Shown here in pieces: positions 34,929-44,397 of a stretch of DNA of 64,000 nt. Position 1 is the first letter of the stretch, and the number at the start of each line of letters is the position of its first letter. The notes below the pieces were generated by a model. It did no database searches, was not told where the DNA came from, and was given only the letters and a program-made list of their open reading frames with translations. Source of the DNA: Bacteroidales bacterium. GTDB taxonomy: Bacteria; Bacteroidota; Bacteroidia; Bacteroidales; Tenuifilaceae. The stretch lies in assembly GCA_018056955.1 (NCBI GenBank), contig JAGPEQ010000001.1, forward strand, positions 1,773 through 65,772, in the 5' to 3' direction. A program made the position numbers and the translations under genes.

Positions 34929-36425
34929 ATGGATATCATTAAATCGATATTAAGCCATATTAAAAATAAGTGGATAATTGTTTCCAGCATAATCTTCATT
35001 TTAATAAATGCTATTCTGATAGGAACTGAGCGCGATTTTTTTGTAATTCTACCCATCATATTTATTTTTTTACTGGCTTACCTATCTTTCCCCTTAAAAT
35101 TCTACTTGGCTTACTTATTTATAAGCCCGCTCTCCATTCCTCTATCGGAATTTTTCCAGGAAATATCCATTGATTTATGGTTACCTTCGGAGTTAATGCT
35201 TGTGGCATTAGCTCCTATTGCCTTAATTATGCTTTTATCAAATAATCATCAAAACCGTTGGTTTACTTGGCATCCTGTACTGCTAACTATTTACTTTTTT
35301 TTAGGATGGATTGCTTTAACTTCCATTACCAGTTCAATGCCCTTGGTTTCCCTAAAGTATTTAATTCTCAAAACACTTTACTTCATCGTTCTTCTTTATT
35401 TACCCTTCATACTACTTGTTAAGGGGAATATTACATTCAAACGATTTATTGCTTTCTACTCCATAGGTTTGTTTGTAGTAATTCTGTTAACTCTATCAAA
35501 GCAATGGGAATATGGTTTGTTCAATAAGTTTGTAGCCCACGGTTCATGTAATCCATTCTTCACTGACCATACATCATATGCAGCAGTATTAGCTTTGCTA
35601 ATTCCAGTTAGCATTGCTCTACTCATATCATCCAACACGGCAACGCGGAGAATACTTTTCCTTGCATTAACAATTGTTCTTATTGTAGCCTTTGTGCTAT
35701 CGTACACAAGAGCGGCCTGGCTTAGCTTAATGGTGACAGGTGTAGTGTGGGTTGCATGGTTGCTTAAAATTCGATTCCGATATTTAGCTCTGCTGACAAT
35801 AATTTTTTTTGGGTCGATATTCTATTTCCAGGACAACATCCTAATTTGGCTAAACCAGCACAAAACCGCATCGAGCGGTGATATTAGAAAGCATATTAGC
35901 TCTATCGCCAATATTAGAACCGATGAATCGAATGTTGAACGCCTTAACCGTTGGACTTCGGCAATTAGAATGTTTGAGGAAAAACCGCTGCTTGGTTGGG
36001 GCCCCGGTACATACATGTTTCAGTATGCCCCCTACCAGGCTTCGTATCTTAAAACCCGGGAAAGCTCAAACCTTGGGCTAAAAGGGAATGCTCATAGTGA
36101 ATACCTAGGACTGTTATCGGAGGCGGGTCTTCCAGCAGCTTTGGCATTTATCCTCATTATTGGCATACTGTTTTACAAAGGTTTTAACCTAGCCCTAAAG
36201 TTAAAACCCAAAAGTGCTGACAGGGTAATACTATTAGGCGTTTTACATGGGCTAATAACCTATGTTGTGCATGGTTTTATGAATAATTTTCTGGATATGG
36301 ACAAGGTTGCAGCTCTTTTCTGGGGTTATGCTGCTTTAATCTTGGCCATGGAGTATCTTTACTCAAAATCGAATCCTAGAATCGAAATATCATCAAAAAC
36401 ATCTGCACCCGATTCCCTCACCTGA
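34929..36425 (+). CDS. O-antigen ligase/polymerase family membrane protein
   Basis: The protein is 498 residues from ATG 34929 (TTG 34893 is 12 codons upstream). It has 11-12 hydrophobic helices. The large periplasmic loop contains R-W-T-S-A-I-R-M-F-E-E-K-P-L-L-G-W-G-P-G and N-A-H-S-E-Y-L-G-L-L-S-E-A-G, hallmarks of the Wzy_C/WaaL family. It would ligate or polymerise surface glycans. No glycosyltransferase cluster is adjacent. Its last 67 bases overlap the 3' end of the convergent SpoIIE phosphatase gene. Confidence 0.87.
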   Translation: MDIIKSILSHIKNKWIIVSSIIFILINAILIGTERDFFVILPIIFIFLLAYLSFPLKFYLAYLFISPLSIPLSEFFQEISIDLWLPSELMLVALAPIALIMLLSNNHQNRWFTWHPVLLTIYFFLGWIALTSITSSMPLVSLKYLILKTLYFIVLLYLPFILLVKGNITFKRFIAFYSIGLFVVILLTLSKQWEYGLFNKFVAHGSCNPFFTDHTSYAAVLALLIPVSIALLISSNTATRRILFLALTIVLIVAFVLSYTRAAWLSLMVTGVVWVAWLLKIRFRYLALLTIIFFGSIFYFQDNILIWLNQHKTASSGDIRKHISSIANIRTDESNVERLNRWTSAIRMFEEKPLLGWGPGTYMFQYAPYQASYLKTRESSNLGLKGNAHSEYLGLLSEAGLPAALAFILIIGILFYKGFNLALKLKPKSADRVILLGVLHGLITYVVHGFMNNFLDMDKVAALFWGYAALILAMEYLYSKSNPRIEISSKTSAPDSLT

Positions 36426-37582
36426 GCAATGGTGTTTATTATTTGCTGTACATTCTGGTTTCGCGAAAAGTTCTTTTCTAAAATACTAGTGTTGTAAACC
36501 ACCCTATCGCCATCAATGGTTTCCACTAATCCATCGGTGTAACAAAGCAAAGTGCTTTGTTCATCAATATTTAGAACGCCCTGATTGATTATTGGTATTT
36601 CATCAATCATTCCCAACCCAACACATCCCGATGAAAGCTGAATTATTTTACCGGAATTTCTGACAAATATGAAGGGAGGATTGTGACCTGCATTAACATA
36701 TTCCAGCTTTCGGGTTTGGTTGTTGTAGCGGCCAATAAACATGGTAATAAACTTTTCACCTTTGGCCGTGGCCATAACCCTCTCGTTGAGTTTTTCAACC
36801 AACGCTGAAAGGCTAATATCCTTGCTGAATAATGCCCTGAGGTTTGCCTGGAAGTTTGACATTAGCAATGCAGCCGAAATACCTTTACCCGAGACATCGG
36901 CTATACAGAAACCCATATCGTTAGGGCTAAGGGCAATAACATCGTAGTAATCGCCTCCTACCTCAAAGTGTGGGCTATAGTAAGAACCAATGCTAACACC
37001 TTGGAATTTGGGCATATCGGCAGGCGAAGGAATAAGCATTGACTGCATGCGCGATGCAAGTTCCAGCTCCTTACGCATTGCCTCCTGCTCCAAACTTTTA
37101 TGGAATAAACGCAGGTTCTCAATGGCAACAAAAATGATGATTGATAGGGTTTGAACAAAGTTCAAATGGCGGATGGTTGCGCTTACTCCTTTCTCATATT
37201 CATTGGTATCGCCTATCAGCACATACCCCACCGGTTGATTATTCTGAATTACCGGAATTATTACATCGAGCTCAAGTAGTATGGGATTTTCCGATACTCC
37301 TACAAAAGTGATCTCGTTAAAGGGTAGTAAATCGCGCTCAACATTGATATTCTCAACAACCCTTTCGGGGCAATTGCTATTAAGTAGCAGCTGCCACTTG
37401 CCCTCCTCTATCTTGTAAAGCAATATCCTGTCGATTCCTAAATCGTCGTTTAGGATACGCTTAAACCTGTCGATAAGCTCCTCGGTTTTCAGCTCAGCGC
37501 TTATGGCCTGAGCCATACCTAGGAGCGCGTTTAGTTTAAACGTACTCAGTTTTAGCCTGTTTTGCGAGGCGGTTATCGACAT
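36359..37582 (-). CDS. SpoIIE-type PP2C serine/threonine phosphatase with N-terminal GAF domain
   Basis: This is a 407-residue cytoplasmic protein. Residues about 15-160 form a GAF-like sensing domain, and a short coiled coil (165-180, K-E-L-E-L-A-S-R-M-Q) leads into the phosphatase. The metal-site motifs are intact: G-G-D-Y-Y-D, A-D-V-S-G-K-G-I-S-A, N-A-G-H-N-P-P and C-Y-T-D-G-L-V-E. The terminal D-D-I-S-I-L-G motif is also present. This is the RsbU-like build that dephosphorylates anti-anti-sigma factors, but no such partner is nearby. It overlaps the convergent O-antigen-ligase gene by 67 bp. Confidence 0.93.
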   Translation of the reverse strand: MSITASQNRLKLSTFKLNALLGMAQAISAELKTEELIDRFKRILNDDLGIDRILLYKIEEGKWQLLLNSNCPERVVENINVERDLLPFNEITFVGVSENPILLELDVIIPVIQNNQPVGYVLIGDTNEYEKGVSATIRHLNFVQTLSIIIFVAIENLRLFHKSLEQEAMRKELELASRMQSMLIPSPADMPKFQGVSIGSYYSPHFEVGGDYYDVIALSPNDMGFCIADVSGKGISAALLMSNFQANLRALFSKDISLSALVEKLNERVMATAKGEKFITMFIGRYNNQTRKLEYVNAGHNPPFIFVRNSGKIIQLSSGCVGLGMIDEIPIINQGVLNIDEQSTLLCYTDGLVETIDGDRVVYNTSILEKNFSRNQNVQQIINTIAQVRESGADVFDDISILGFDFE

Positions 37583-37679
37583 ATAGTAGTTTTATTCTAA
37601 AAAAATAACTTATTCCAAAAGAGGAATAAGTTACTACAAAATTACTAATAAAACAATACCCGACTAAATTATTTTGAAA

Positions 37680-38246
37680 TTACTTTACCCTTTCCGAGTA
37701 TTCCCTTGTGCGGGTATCAATTTTAATTTTATCGCCTATGTTTATAAAAAGTGGAACGTTAATTACGGCTCCGGTTTCAACAGTAGCTGGTTTAAGTGCT
37801 GTTGACGATGCAGTATCGCCTTTTAGTCCGGGCTCGGTATAGGTTACTTCCATTTCTACAAATGGTGGCAGTTCACAGGTAAGAATATTCTCATTATCGG
37901 CTTCAACCATCATTTCAACATACTGTCCCTCTTTGAGTAAATCAGGGTTCTCAATCTTGTACTCATCAAGTGATACTTGCTCAAAGGTTTCCTGGTGCAT
38001 GAAATGATAACCCAACTCGTCCTTATATAGGTATTGATAAGGCCTGCGCTCAACCCTAACAACATCTATTTTTACCCCTGCATTAAAGGTGTTCTCAATT
38101 ACTTTTCCGTTCTCAAGACTTTTAAGCTTTGTGCGAACAAATGCTCCCCCTTTGCCGGGTTTTACATGTTGAAATTGAACGATGGTGTAAATTTTCCCGT
38201 TAAATAAAATGAACAGTCCGTTCTTAAAATCCGCTGTAGTTGCCAT
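37680..38246 (-). CDS. efp: Elongation factor P
   Basis: This 188-residue, three-domain (KOW-OB-OB) factor relieves ribosome stalling at polyproline stretches. The tip loop K-P-G-K-G-G-A places Lys32 where E. coli Lys34 is modified. The C-terminal [10 protein letters not shown] block is conserved. No modification enzyme is seen nearby. Confidence 0.97.
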   Translation of the reverse strand: MATTADFKNGLFILFNGKIYTIVQFQHVKPGKGGAFVRTKLKSLENGKVIENTFNAGVKIDVVRVERRPYQYLYKDELGYHFMHQETFEQVSLDEYKIENPDLLKEGQYVEMMVEADNENILTCELPPFVEMEVTYTEPGLKGDTASSTALKPATVETGAVINVPLFINIGDKIKIDTRTREYSERVK

Positions 38247-38371
38247 ATATTTCTATTTTACAATGGGTTGCAAATATAGTAAAATTGAAAATAATAAAAA
38301 AATTAATAGCTACCTGTTAACATAAACTTTAGGTAGATTGTTAAAAATGCAACCTTGAATTAATTTTGGGA

Positions 38372-39241
38372 TTACTTGTTCTCTAAGGCAGTAAATTCGT
38401 TTGCCAGGTTCTTGTATTCTATTAAATCGCAGTAAACTGAACCAACAAATATTTCGAACTTTATTCTGATTGGGATAAAGTTTGAGTCGTTGGTAAGCCA
38501 TATGGTCAAGTCGTCCTTGGTTTTAAAAACCCTACCGGTTATAACAACAGGCATGAACTTCATGCACTTTACCATGCCAAATTTTGTTTTTATGGTTTCA
38601 TATCCTTTAAAACGGACGGTAAGAGGGTACTTTTCATCGGTGAAATAGGTTTCAACCGTAATGGTTTGATCAGGCTTTAGCGGTGGCATGGTTAGCATCT
38701 TATTTCTCAGGTAGTAAACCGATGAAAGAATATCCTGGCACCCTTTAACAACCACCACCTTTCCGGTTTTGGAACTAATAACAATCGAGGAGTCGGGTCG
38801 GCTCCAGTGATCCCAGGTTTGGGTGCTGTAATGCCGGTATCGTCCTTCATGAATATTCCTAATTGAGAAATAAGGCCAATGCGTAGCTGGGTCGGTATAG
38901 CTCTCGTAGGTATCATTCACATTGTAAAGAGTATTGGCTATGCCTACCGTACGGCCGTTAAGATATAAATGGTAGGCCGGCTTATTATTAAAAATTTTTT
39001 CGTTCACCTGCAGCACAGCCTCGCCGCCATTTATGAATCCGTAGTAAATTTGGTATTTCAACTTTTCACCGCCCACAAAGGCTTTAGTTCCATTCTGAGC
39101 GTAAAGGTTGAAATTTAAAATGATAAGTAACACAAACGAGATTTCGCAAGCTCTTCTAAAAAATCTTTTTCTTTGGTGTAGATGCCACAAAATCCTTAAG
39201 GTAGAAGGGTTCAAAATAGGCAATATCTTCAAATTCTTCAT
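38372..39241 (-). CDS. DUF3108 family envelope protein
   Basis: The longest frame is 289 residues. The first ~85 bases overlap tsaB, so the true start may be a later TTG or GTG codon directly before the signal-peptide-like stretch (R-R-A-C-E-I-S-F-V-L-L-I-I-L-N-F, ending L-Y-A-Q). The mature part is all-beta: it opens G-G-E-K-L-K-Y-Q-I-Y-Y-G and has V-F-K-T-K-D-D-L-T-I-W-L-T-N-D late, which marks DUF3108. Its molecular function is unknown; it is probably periplasmic or outer-membrane-associated. Translational coupling to tsaB is likely. Confidence 0.8.
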   Translation of the reverse strand: MKNLKILPILNPSTLRILWHLHQRKRFFRRACEISFVLLIILNFNLYAQNGTKAFVGGEKLKYQIYYGFINGGEAVLQVNEKIFNNKPAYHLYLNGRTVGIANTLYNVNDTYESYTDPATHWPYFSIRNIHEGRYRHYSTQTWDHWSRPDSSIVISSKTGKVVVVKGCQDILSSVYYLRNKMLTMPPLKPDQTITVETYFTDEKYPLTVRFKGYETIKTKFGMVKCMKFMPVVITGRVFKTKDDLTIWLTNDSNFIPIRIKFEIFVGSVYCDLIEYKNLANEFTALENK

Positions 39242-39851
39242 TGTTGTATGCTTTTAATGCCAAGGGCAACATAAAGCGTGCCGAGTGCTCAAAACTATCG
39301 ATAAAAATAGCATTTTTATTTTTAATTACATCCTTGCACTTGGATGAGCCATTCCCAAAGAAAATAATTATATGGTCTTCAAGATATTCTGCAAAAGAGT
39401 TATCATCAACAACAACTGCTCTAACATCGGAAACGGGCTCGCCTTCAAGATTATAAAGCGCACAGTAAACTTCCATGCGTCGAGCATCAATCATTGGGCA
39501 AAGTATTGCATCAGCAGGTATATTGGGATGGGATAGAGATAAACCTACCGCCATTGCCTGTAAGCTACAAACCCCAATAAGCGGGATTCCCGATGTATAG
39601 CAAATTCCCTTTGCCATTGAAACACCAATCCTCAAACCGGTATACGATCCGGGGCCTTTGCTTACAGCAACCGCACTAATTTGGCTTGGCGTTAAGCTAG
39701 CATCGGTTAACACATCGTTGATAAGGCGTGGCAACATGGTTGAATGAGCCTTGGGGTCAGAAAGCTCTCTGACCCCAAGTATTCCATTTTCATCGCCTAT
39801 TGCAACTGAACAAACAGATGTTCCAGTTTCAACGCAAAGTATTTTTGCCAT
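39156..39851 (-). CDS. tsaB: tRNA t6A biosynthesis protein TsaB
   Basis: This 231-residue ASKHA-fold protein activates TsaD in threonylcarbamoyl-adenosine (t6A37) formation on tRNA. Its markers are V-E-T-G-T-S-V-C-S-V-A-I-G at the N-terminus and K-G-P-G-S-Y-T-G-L-R-I-G near residue 65. It lies 13 bp after the HlyD adaptor gene and overlaps the DUF3108 frame. Confidence 0.94.
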   Translation of the reverse strand: MAKILCVETGTSVCSVAIGDENGILGVRELSDPKAHSTMLPRLINDVLTDASLTPSQISAVAVSKGPGSYTGLRIGVSMAKGICYTSGIPLIGVCSLQAMAVGLSLSHPNIPADAILCPMIDARRMEVYCALYNLEGEPVSDVRAVVVDDNSFAEYLEDHIIIFFGNGSSKCKDVIKNKNAIFIDSFEHSARFMLPLALKAYNNEEFEDIAYFEPFYLKDFVASTPKKKIF

Positions 39852-39864
39852 TCTAAAAAACTGA

Positions 39865-41169
39865 CTACTCGGTTTTAAAAAGTTCGTCTTTGTTTTTAAC
39901 TTTTCTGATTAACGACTTGTCCTTAAGCTTACGCGATATTGCGCTATAGGGTGCGGTAATTACCTCCTCATCGCCCTTTAGCCCTTCAATAATCTCAATA
40001 TACTGGTTATCCTGTATGCCTGTCTTTACTTCAACTATTCGAGCGGTATCGCCTTTGGTTATAAAAACAATTTCCTTAGGCTTCTCAACCTTGGTTGGTT
40101 TGGATTCAACGGGTTGGGTGTTATTTTCAACCTTTTCCCATTCTCCTGTTTTTTTTACAGTATCAATTCGGGTTGTTACCGCAAGTATCGGAATGGTTAG
40201 TACGTTTTCCTTGGTGTTTGTAAGAATTTCAACAGTAGTGGACATTCCGGGTCGGAAGGGACTGGTTTGTGAATTGGTGAGAAGGTCCTTATATGATTTT
40301 TCAAGAATAAATATTCGCACCTCGAAGTTGGTAACCTGGTCGGTTGTAATTCCTTGAACGTTAGCAGTATTAGCAATTTGGGTTACTATCCCTTTGAATT
40401 TACGATCCAGGTATGCATCTACCTCAATTAATGCAGTGTCGGCAATCTTAACCTTTACAATGTCATTCTCGTTAACGTTAACCCTTGCCTCCATTCGGTT
40501 TAGGTTGGCAATCCGCATGATTTCCGTACCAGCCATTTGTATAGTACCCACCACACGTTCGCCAAGCTCAACGTTCAGCTTTGATACTGTTCCCGATATT
40601 GGTGCGTATATGGTTGTTTTGCGAAGATTTTCCTCGGCTTCGCGTAGCGATGCCTGTGCGCTTTCAACACTGTAATTGGCTGCTTTTAGCTCAGCTTGTG
40701 CAACTTCATAGTTAGTTCGTGCCGTTTCAAACTCCGACTCCGATATTGCCTTTTGTTCATAAAGCTGTTTGCTTCTATTGAACGACAACTCCGACTGGGC
40801 AAGTTGGGCCTTAGCCTGAATTAACCTTGCGTTTGCAGAGTTAACAGCGGCAATTGCTCTTTCTTTTAATGAAATATATGTATCGGGTTTGATGCGGCAA
40901 AGCAGGGTTCCCTTTTCAACCCAGTTCCCTTCTTTTACTGGTAATTCAATAATTTCGCCAGAAACCTCTGAGCTGATTTTTACTTCAACCTCAGGTTGAA
41001 TCTTACCATTGGCTGTAATAGCTTCGGTAATAGTTCTGTACTCAGGTTTCTCAACATAAACGGGTGTGGTTAAGGGTTTACCTATCCAACCCTTTTTCTT
41101 GGCAACAACTGCAAATACTATCAAGATGACAACTGCTCCCAGCAAGTATTTAATAAGTCCCTTTTTCAT
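39865..41169 (-). CDS. HlyD/MacA-type periplasmic adaptor subunit of an efflux system
   Basis: This 434-residue protein is anchored by an N-terminal helix (about 8-25). It has the biotinyl-lipoyl halves (I-S-S-E-V-S-G-E-I and Y-A-P-I-S-G-T-V-S-K-L), a coiled-coil hairpin (about 100-185) and a beta-barrel domain. In the family it joins an inner-membrane ABC or RND pump to TolC. The TolC-like gene is directly upstream, but the pump is missing: the next gene is tsaB. The pump must be encoded elsewhere. Confidence 0.92.
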   Translation of the reverse strand: MKKGLIKYLLGAVVILIVFAVVAKKKGWIGKPLTTPVYVEKPEYRTITEAITANGKIQPEVEVKISSEVSGEIIELPVKEGNWVEKGTLLCRIKPDTYISLKERAIAAVNSANARLIQAKAQLAQSELSFNRSKQLYEQKAISESEFETARTNYEVAQAELKAANYSVESAQASLREAEENLRKTTIYAPISGTVSKLNVELGERVVGTIQMAGTEIMRIANLNRMEARVNVNENDIVKVKIADTALIEVDAYLDRKFKGIVTQIANTANVQGITTDQVTNFEVRIFILEKSYKDLLTNSQTSPFRPGMSTTVEILTNTKENVLTIPILAVTTRIDTVKKTGEWEKVENNTQPVESKPTKVEKPKEIVFITKGDTARIVEVKTGIQDNQYIEIIEGLKGDEEVITAPYSAISRKLKDKSLIRKVKNKDELFKTE

Positions 41170-41259
41170 TATTTAAGTATTTATGGTTTATTTACTTCAG
41201 TTTAACATTCTCTTTGTTTAGCAAGTAACTTGCTTTCATTACTTTACCAAAACTATTAG

Positions 41260-42600
41260 CTATAGCTTAAGTGGCAATCCCTTGTAAAATTCCAGTATCT
41301 TGGTTTTAAAAATCAGCTCATACTTTGCCTGTAGCAAATCGGTTTCGGCTTGAGCTAGCTTGTTTTTGGCCGATGTAAAATCAAGAGCTGTTACTAGTCC
41401 AAGGTTAAACCGGTTCTGGGTGTACCTGAACGATTCCTCCGAAGCAGTTTTGCTTTTTTGCGATGACTGCAATTTTTTTTCGGCTGCAATAGCATCGGCA
41501 TAGGCCTGTTGAATGTCCTTGTATAATGCATTTCGCTCACTCTCCAGCGCAAGCTGTGCATTCATAAGACCAATTTTGGCGGTAGTTACTCTGTTACGAG
41601 CGCTTAAACCATTGAATATGGGTATGCTTAAGCTTAAGCCTACCGATTTGCTCGCATTATTTTTAATCTGAGTCATAAATGGGTCGCCGTCAAATGCGTA
41701 ATTATCCTGAATCCGGTACTGTGCACCAGAATTGTAATTTGCCCCTAACGATAACCGGGGTTGTAAACCACCTTTCGCTATTTTTAGGCCAAGCTCTGAG
41801 CTTTGTAACCTATACCTCGCGCTCTGTATTTGAGGCATTATTCCCTCAGCAACTCCAAATATCTGACTGGGCGATTCTGATACCAGCTTTACGCTATCTA
41901 ATTGATGTATTACAGGTTTTGCAATCTGAAATCCTTCGGTTGTTTTTAGCTCAAGGAGCTGGGTTAGGTTTAGGTAGGACAGGTTTAGCTGGTTTTGAGC
42001 ATTTACAAGCTGTAGCTCATCCGAAGCCACAAGTGCTTCTACCTCGTAGAGGTTTCCTTCCGGCAAACTACCAGCTGAAACTAAAACTTTTGTCCTTTCA
42101 AGCTGCATTGTGGAAAGTTCAACCTGTCTTTTAGCAATCTCAACCAGCTCTTGCTGATAAAGGATTTGAAGGTAAAGCGATGCTATCGTTAGTGCAATGT
42201 TATTCTTAACCTTTTCAACATCGGCAACAGATGCCTTTAGGTCGAAATGGTTCTGCTTCCGGGTGTTTGTTAGCTGAAAACCATTATAGATGGGCAAACC
42301 CGTACTAACTGAAAAACTGGTTGCCTGAGTATTCAAGGCTTCCTTGGTATTGGTAAGGTAATTTGTTACCAAGCCAAAGCTATAGGAATGATTACCATTG
42401 ATATTAATTGTTGGCAATGCATCCATTTTGGATTGTAAAAGGTTTACCTCATTTACCTTTACGTTTAGCTCCTGCTGCTTAACCTGGATATTATTAGCTA
42501 GTGCATACTCAATGCAACGCTCAAGTGTCCACGGTTCTTGAGAAAAAACTACCGAGGTTAGGATTAACAAAATGAAGATGGGGAGAATAGTTTTTTTCAT
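41260..42600 (-). CDS. TolC-family outer-membrane efflux protein
   Basis: This 446-residue protein has a signal peptide (about 1-20). The two internally related OEP halves (about 25-220 and 235-446) form long helical hairpins. The first opens W-T-L-E-R-C-I-E-Y-A-L-A-N-N, the standard start of Bacteroidota TolC proteins, and R-F-N-L-G-L-V-T-A-L-D-F lies late. It forms the trimeric exit duct for the HlyD adaptor that follows 90 bp on. Confidence 0.94.
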   Translation of the reverse strand: MKKTILPIFILLILTSVVFSQEPWTLERCIEYALANNIQVKQQELNVKVNEVNLLQSKMDALPTININGNHSYSFGLVTNYLTNTKEALNTQATSFSVSTGLPIYNGFQLTNTRKQNHFDLKASVADVEKVKNNIALTIASLYLQILYQQELVEIAKRQVELSTMQLERTKVLVSAGSLPEGNLYEVEALVASDELQLVNAQNQLNLSYLNLTQLLELKTTEGFQIAKPVIHQLDSVKLVSESPSQIFGVAEGIMPQIQSARYRLQSSELGLKIAKGGLQPRLSLGANYNSGAQYRIQDNYAFDGDPFMTQIKNNASKSVGLSLSIPIFNGLSARNRVTTAKIGLMNAQLALESERNALYKDIQQAYADAIAAEKKLQSSQKSKTASEESFRYTQNRFNLGLVTALDFTSAKNKLAQAETDLLQAKYELIFKTKILEFYKGLPLKL

Positions 42601-42768
42601 ACTTAAAACGTTATTTAAGAACCTTACTTATGACGTTTATTTGCGGAATTAGTTTAAACAAAAATCAATACTTAAAAAATTCCTTTTCCGAAAGTAGGAC
42701 TTTATAAACTACCATAGTAAAAAAGAAGTGTTAAAAAAGGTTGGCTACTAGCTTCATATAGCTATTGG

Positions 42769-43518
42769 TTACCTTTTCCTTTTAAAAATCGGCAATTGCG
42801 ACTCATCAAATTCCGTTTTACGAGGGATTTTTATTGTTTCAAAATCAAAACTTTCAGTATCTACTACAACCGCTTGAAATCTTCCAAGTGAGCACGTACC
42901 ACAGTTTAAATATATTTTTTTACTGTTCAGGTAGTAAACCTTATGCGATTCAAGCTTATGGGTATGCCCAAGTATAACCATATCGTACTTTTTTAGTAGC
43001 TTAAGGGCATACATGAGGTATTTGATAGTATTGTACTTTCGGGGTATTCTGTTGACATCATCAAAGTAATCGACCGCGCTATAAAATTTGCGTTCAACCC
43101 AACGGAAACGGACTAGCCACTTTAGAAACGAGTACATGGTAACGCTAATAAATCGGCCAAAGCGTGTACCATTTAAAAAATCGGCTTTGTGTCCGTGCTC
43201 AATGTGTATGGTTTTTCCTTCTGAATTCTTAATATGGAAATGATCATGTGTATGAGGGACCCAAATGTCGTGGTTGCCACGGAGTTGTACAAAACCTTTT
43301 CGGTTGAAATAATCAATAATCTTAGCATTTACCTCCGCAATCTCCGCGTAGGAATACTTGTAGAGGTCAAATATATCGCCGTTTAATATTACCTTCTCAA
43401 CACCATAATGCTCAATTACCCTATCAAGTGTGGACATAAAGGCTTTAGCCTTCCACCCAAAGGTGCCAAGCTTTTTACCTGTATCGATATGTAAATCGGA
43501 AATTACAAGAATTATCAC
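42769..43518 (-). CDS. Calcineurin-like metallophosphoesterase (LpxH-like)
   Basis: This 249-residue protein has all five metal-site motifs in order: D-L-H, N-G-D-I-F-D, R-G-N-H-D, H-G-H and L-G-H-T-H. The N-G-D-I-F-D-L and G-H-x-A-D-F spacing resembles UDP-2,3-diacylglucosamine hydrolases of lipid A synthesis, but it could act on another phosphoester. It is probably cytoplasmic and peripheral. The downstream TolC gene is 168 bp away. Confidence 0.85.
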   Translation of the reverse strand: MIILVISDLHIDTGKKLGTFGWKAKAFMSTLDRVIEHYGVEKVILNGDIFDLYKYSYAEIAEVNAKIIDYFNRKGFVQLRGNHDIWVPHTHDHFHIKNSEGKTIHIEHGHKADFLNGTRFGRFISVTMYSFLKWLVRFRWVERKFYSAVDYFDDVNRIPRKYNTIKYLMYALKLLKKYDMVILGHTHKLESHKVYYLNSKKIYLNCGTCSLGRFQAVVVDTESFDFETIKIPRKTEFDESQLPIFKRKR

Positions 43519-43552
43519 CTAAACTAATTTTATGCTAATTTAAGCATAAAAA

Positions 43553-44080
43553 TCAACCCATAAGCACCTCCTTAACCCGTTTCATTTCATTTTCCAATTG
43601 CTTGGTGGCATGCATGGAGTACCCCATGAATGGGACTAAAACTATGCGGACGTTTCCATTTTCGGTATTTAAATATGCTATTCCTCCTGTACCCCAATTT
43701 TTCCAGGTTAATCCGTTATGAAACTTTATGGCCGCCCTATCATCCGATACCTTAACGTATGAATAGTTGCTTGTAAATCGCTCCTTTAACTTACTAAACT
43801 CTCTGATTGGGGTTTCAACCTGTTCACTTAATCTATGACCGTACGCAGGTTCTTCAAATGAGTCGGACTCTATATAACCCAGAGTCTTAGATAGGTTTAA
43901 CCATAGTGCTCCAAAAAAGAGAAAGACAAAAACAAACCCTGCCATAGCTGACTCGATTAATATTCCAGAAAAGGATACGCTAAACTCCTGGTATCCATTA
44001 ATAATAAGTTTTACCACCAAAATGGCTAAAACATAAATCAGAAAAGCAACCACAGCGTAATATGAAAAGAAACGTTTCAT
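43553..44080 (-). CDS. Two-helix membrane protein of unknown function
   Basis: I do not recognise this 175-residue protein. It has two membrane helices (about 5-28 and 40-63) and a soluble tail (about 85-175). The tail reads like a small beta-rich domain of about 80 residues (K-F-H-N-G-L-T-W-K-N-W-G-T-G-G-I-A-Y-L) ending in an amphipathic helix. It lies 34 bp before the metallophosphoesterase on the same strand, so the two are probably co-transcribed and both may concern the envelope. Confidence 0.7.
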   Translation of the reverse strand: MKRFFSYYAVVAFLIYVLAILVVKLIINGYQEFSVSFSGILIESAMAGFVFVFLFFGALWLNLSKTLGYIESDSFEEPAYGHRLSEQVETPIREFSKLKERFTSNYSYVKVSDDRAAIKFHNGLTWKNWGTGGIAYLNTENGNVRIVLVPFMGYSMHATKQLENEMKRVKEVLMG

Positions 44081-44397
44081 CTGTACAAAATATTTATATT
44101 ATTAATTATAACTCGTTACTTTCCTGCTTTTAACAAACATTATCAAGCGGATGGAACACCCATAGTTTGACTTCGTCGAGCTCGCAAAAAACGCTCGGTT
44201 GTTCATCTGTGTTTGTGCAAGCTGCCTTACATGGGTGTTTCATAAAATTTGGTTTAAGTTTGATCTGAAAACAAAAATAACTCCTTTCACTTAAACCATC
44301 AACCAATGCTTTATTTTTATTACACCAGATAGTACTAACTTTATATCTCAATAAAAGCCATAAAACAATTACCTTTGCACAATAAAGGAAGAACCAG
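44081..44397. other. 317-bp gap upstream of the UpxY-like gene
   Basis: No gene is supported. A 9-nt inverted repeat, AACACCCAT (44155-44163) and ATGGGTGTT (44231-44239), encloses a smaller CGAGC/GCTCG pair, so the middle could fold. The -7 element for the next gene is at 44370. Confidence 0.5.
44370..44377 (+). promoter_or_regulatory. -7 promoter element of the UpxY-like gene
   Basis: TACCTTTG fits TAnnTTTG and stands 20 bp before ATG 44398. Confidence 0.45.

Noticed and set aside
44155..44239. Inverted repeat in the UpxY leader considered as a riboswitch
   Set aside because: Only one 9-bp closing pair and a weak inner pair; no known aptamer consensus recognised.
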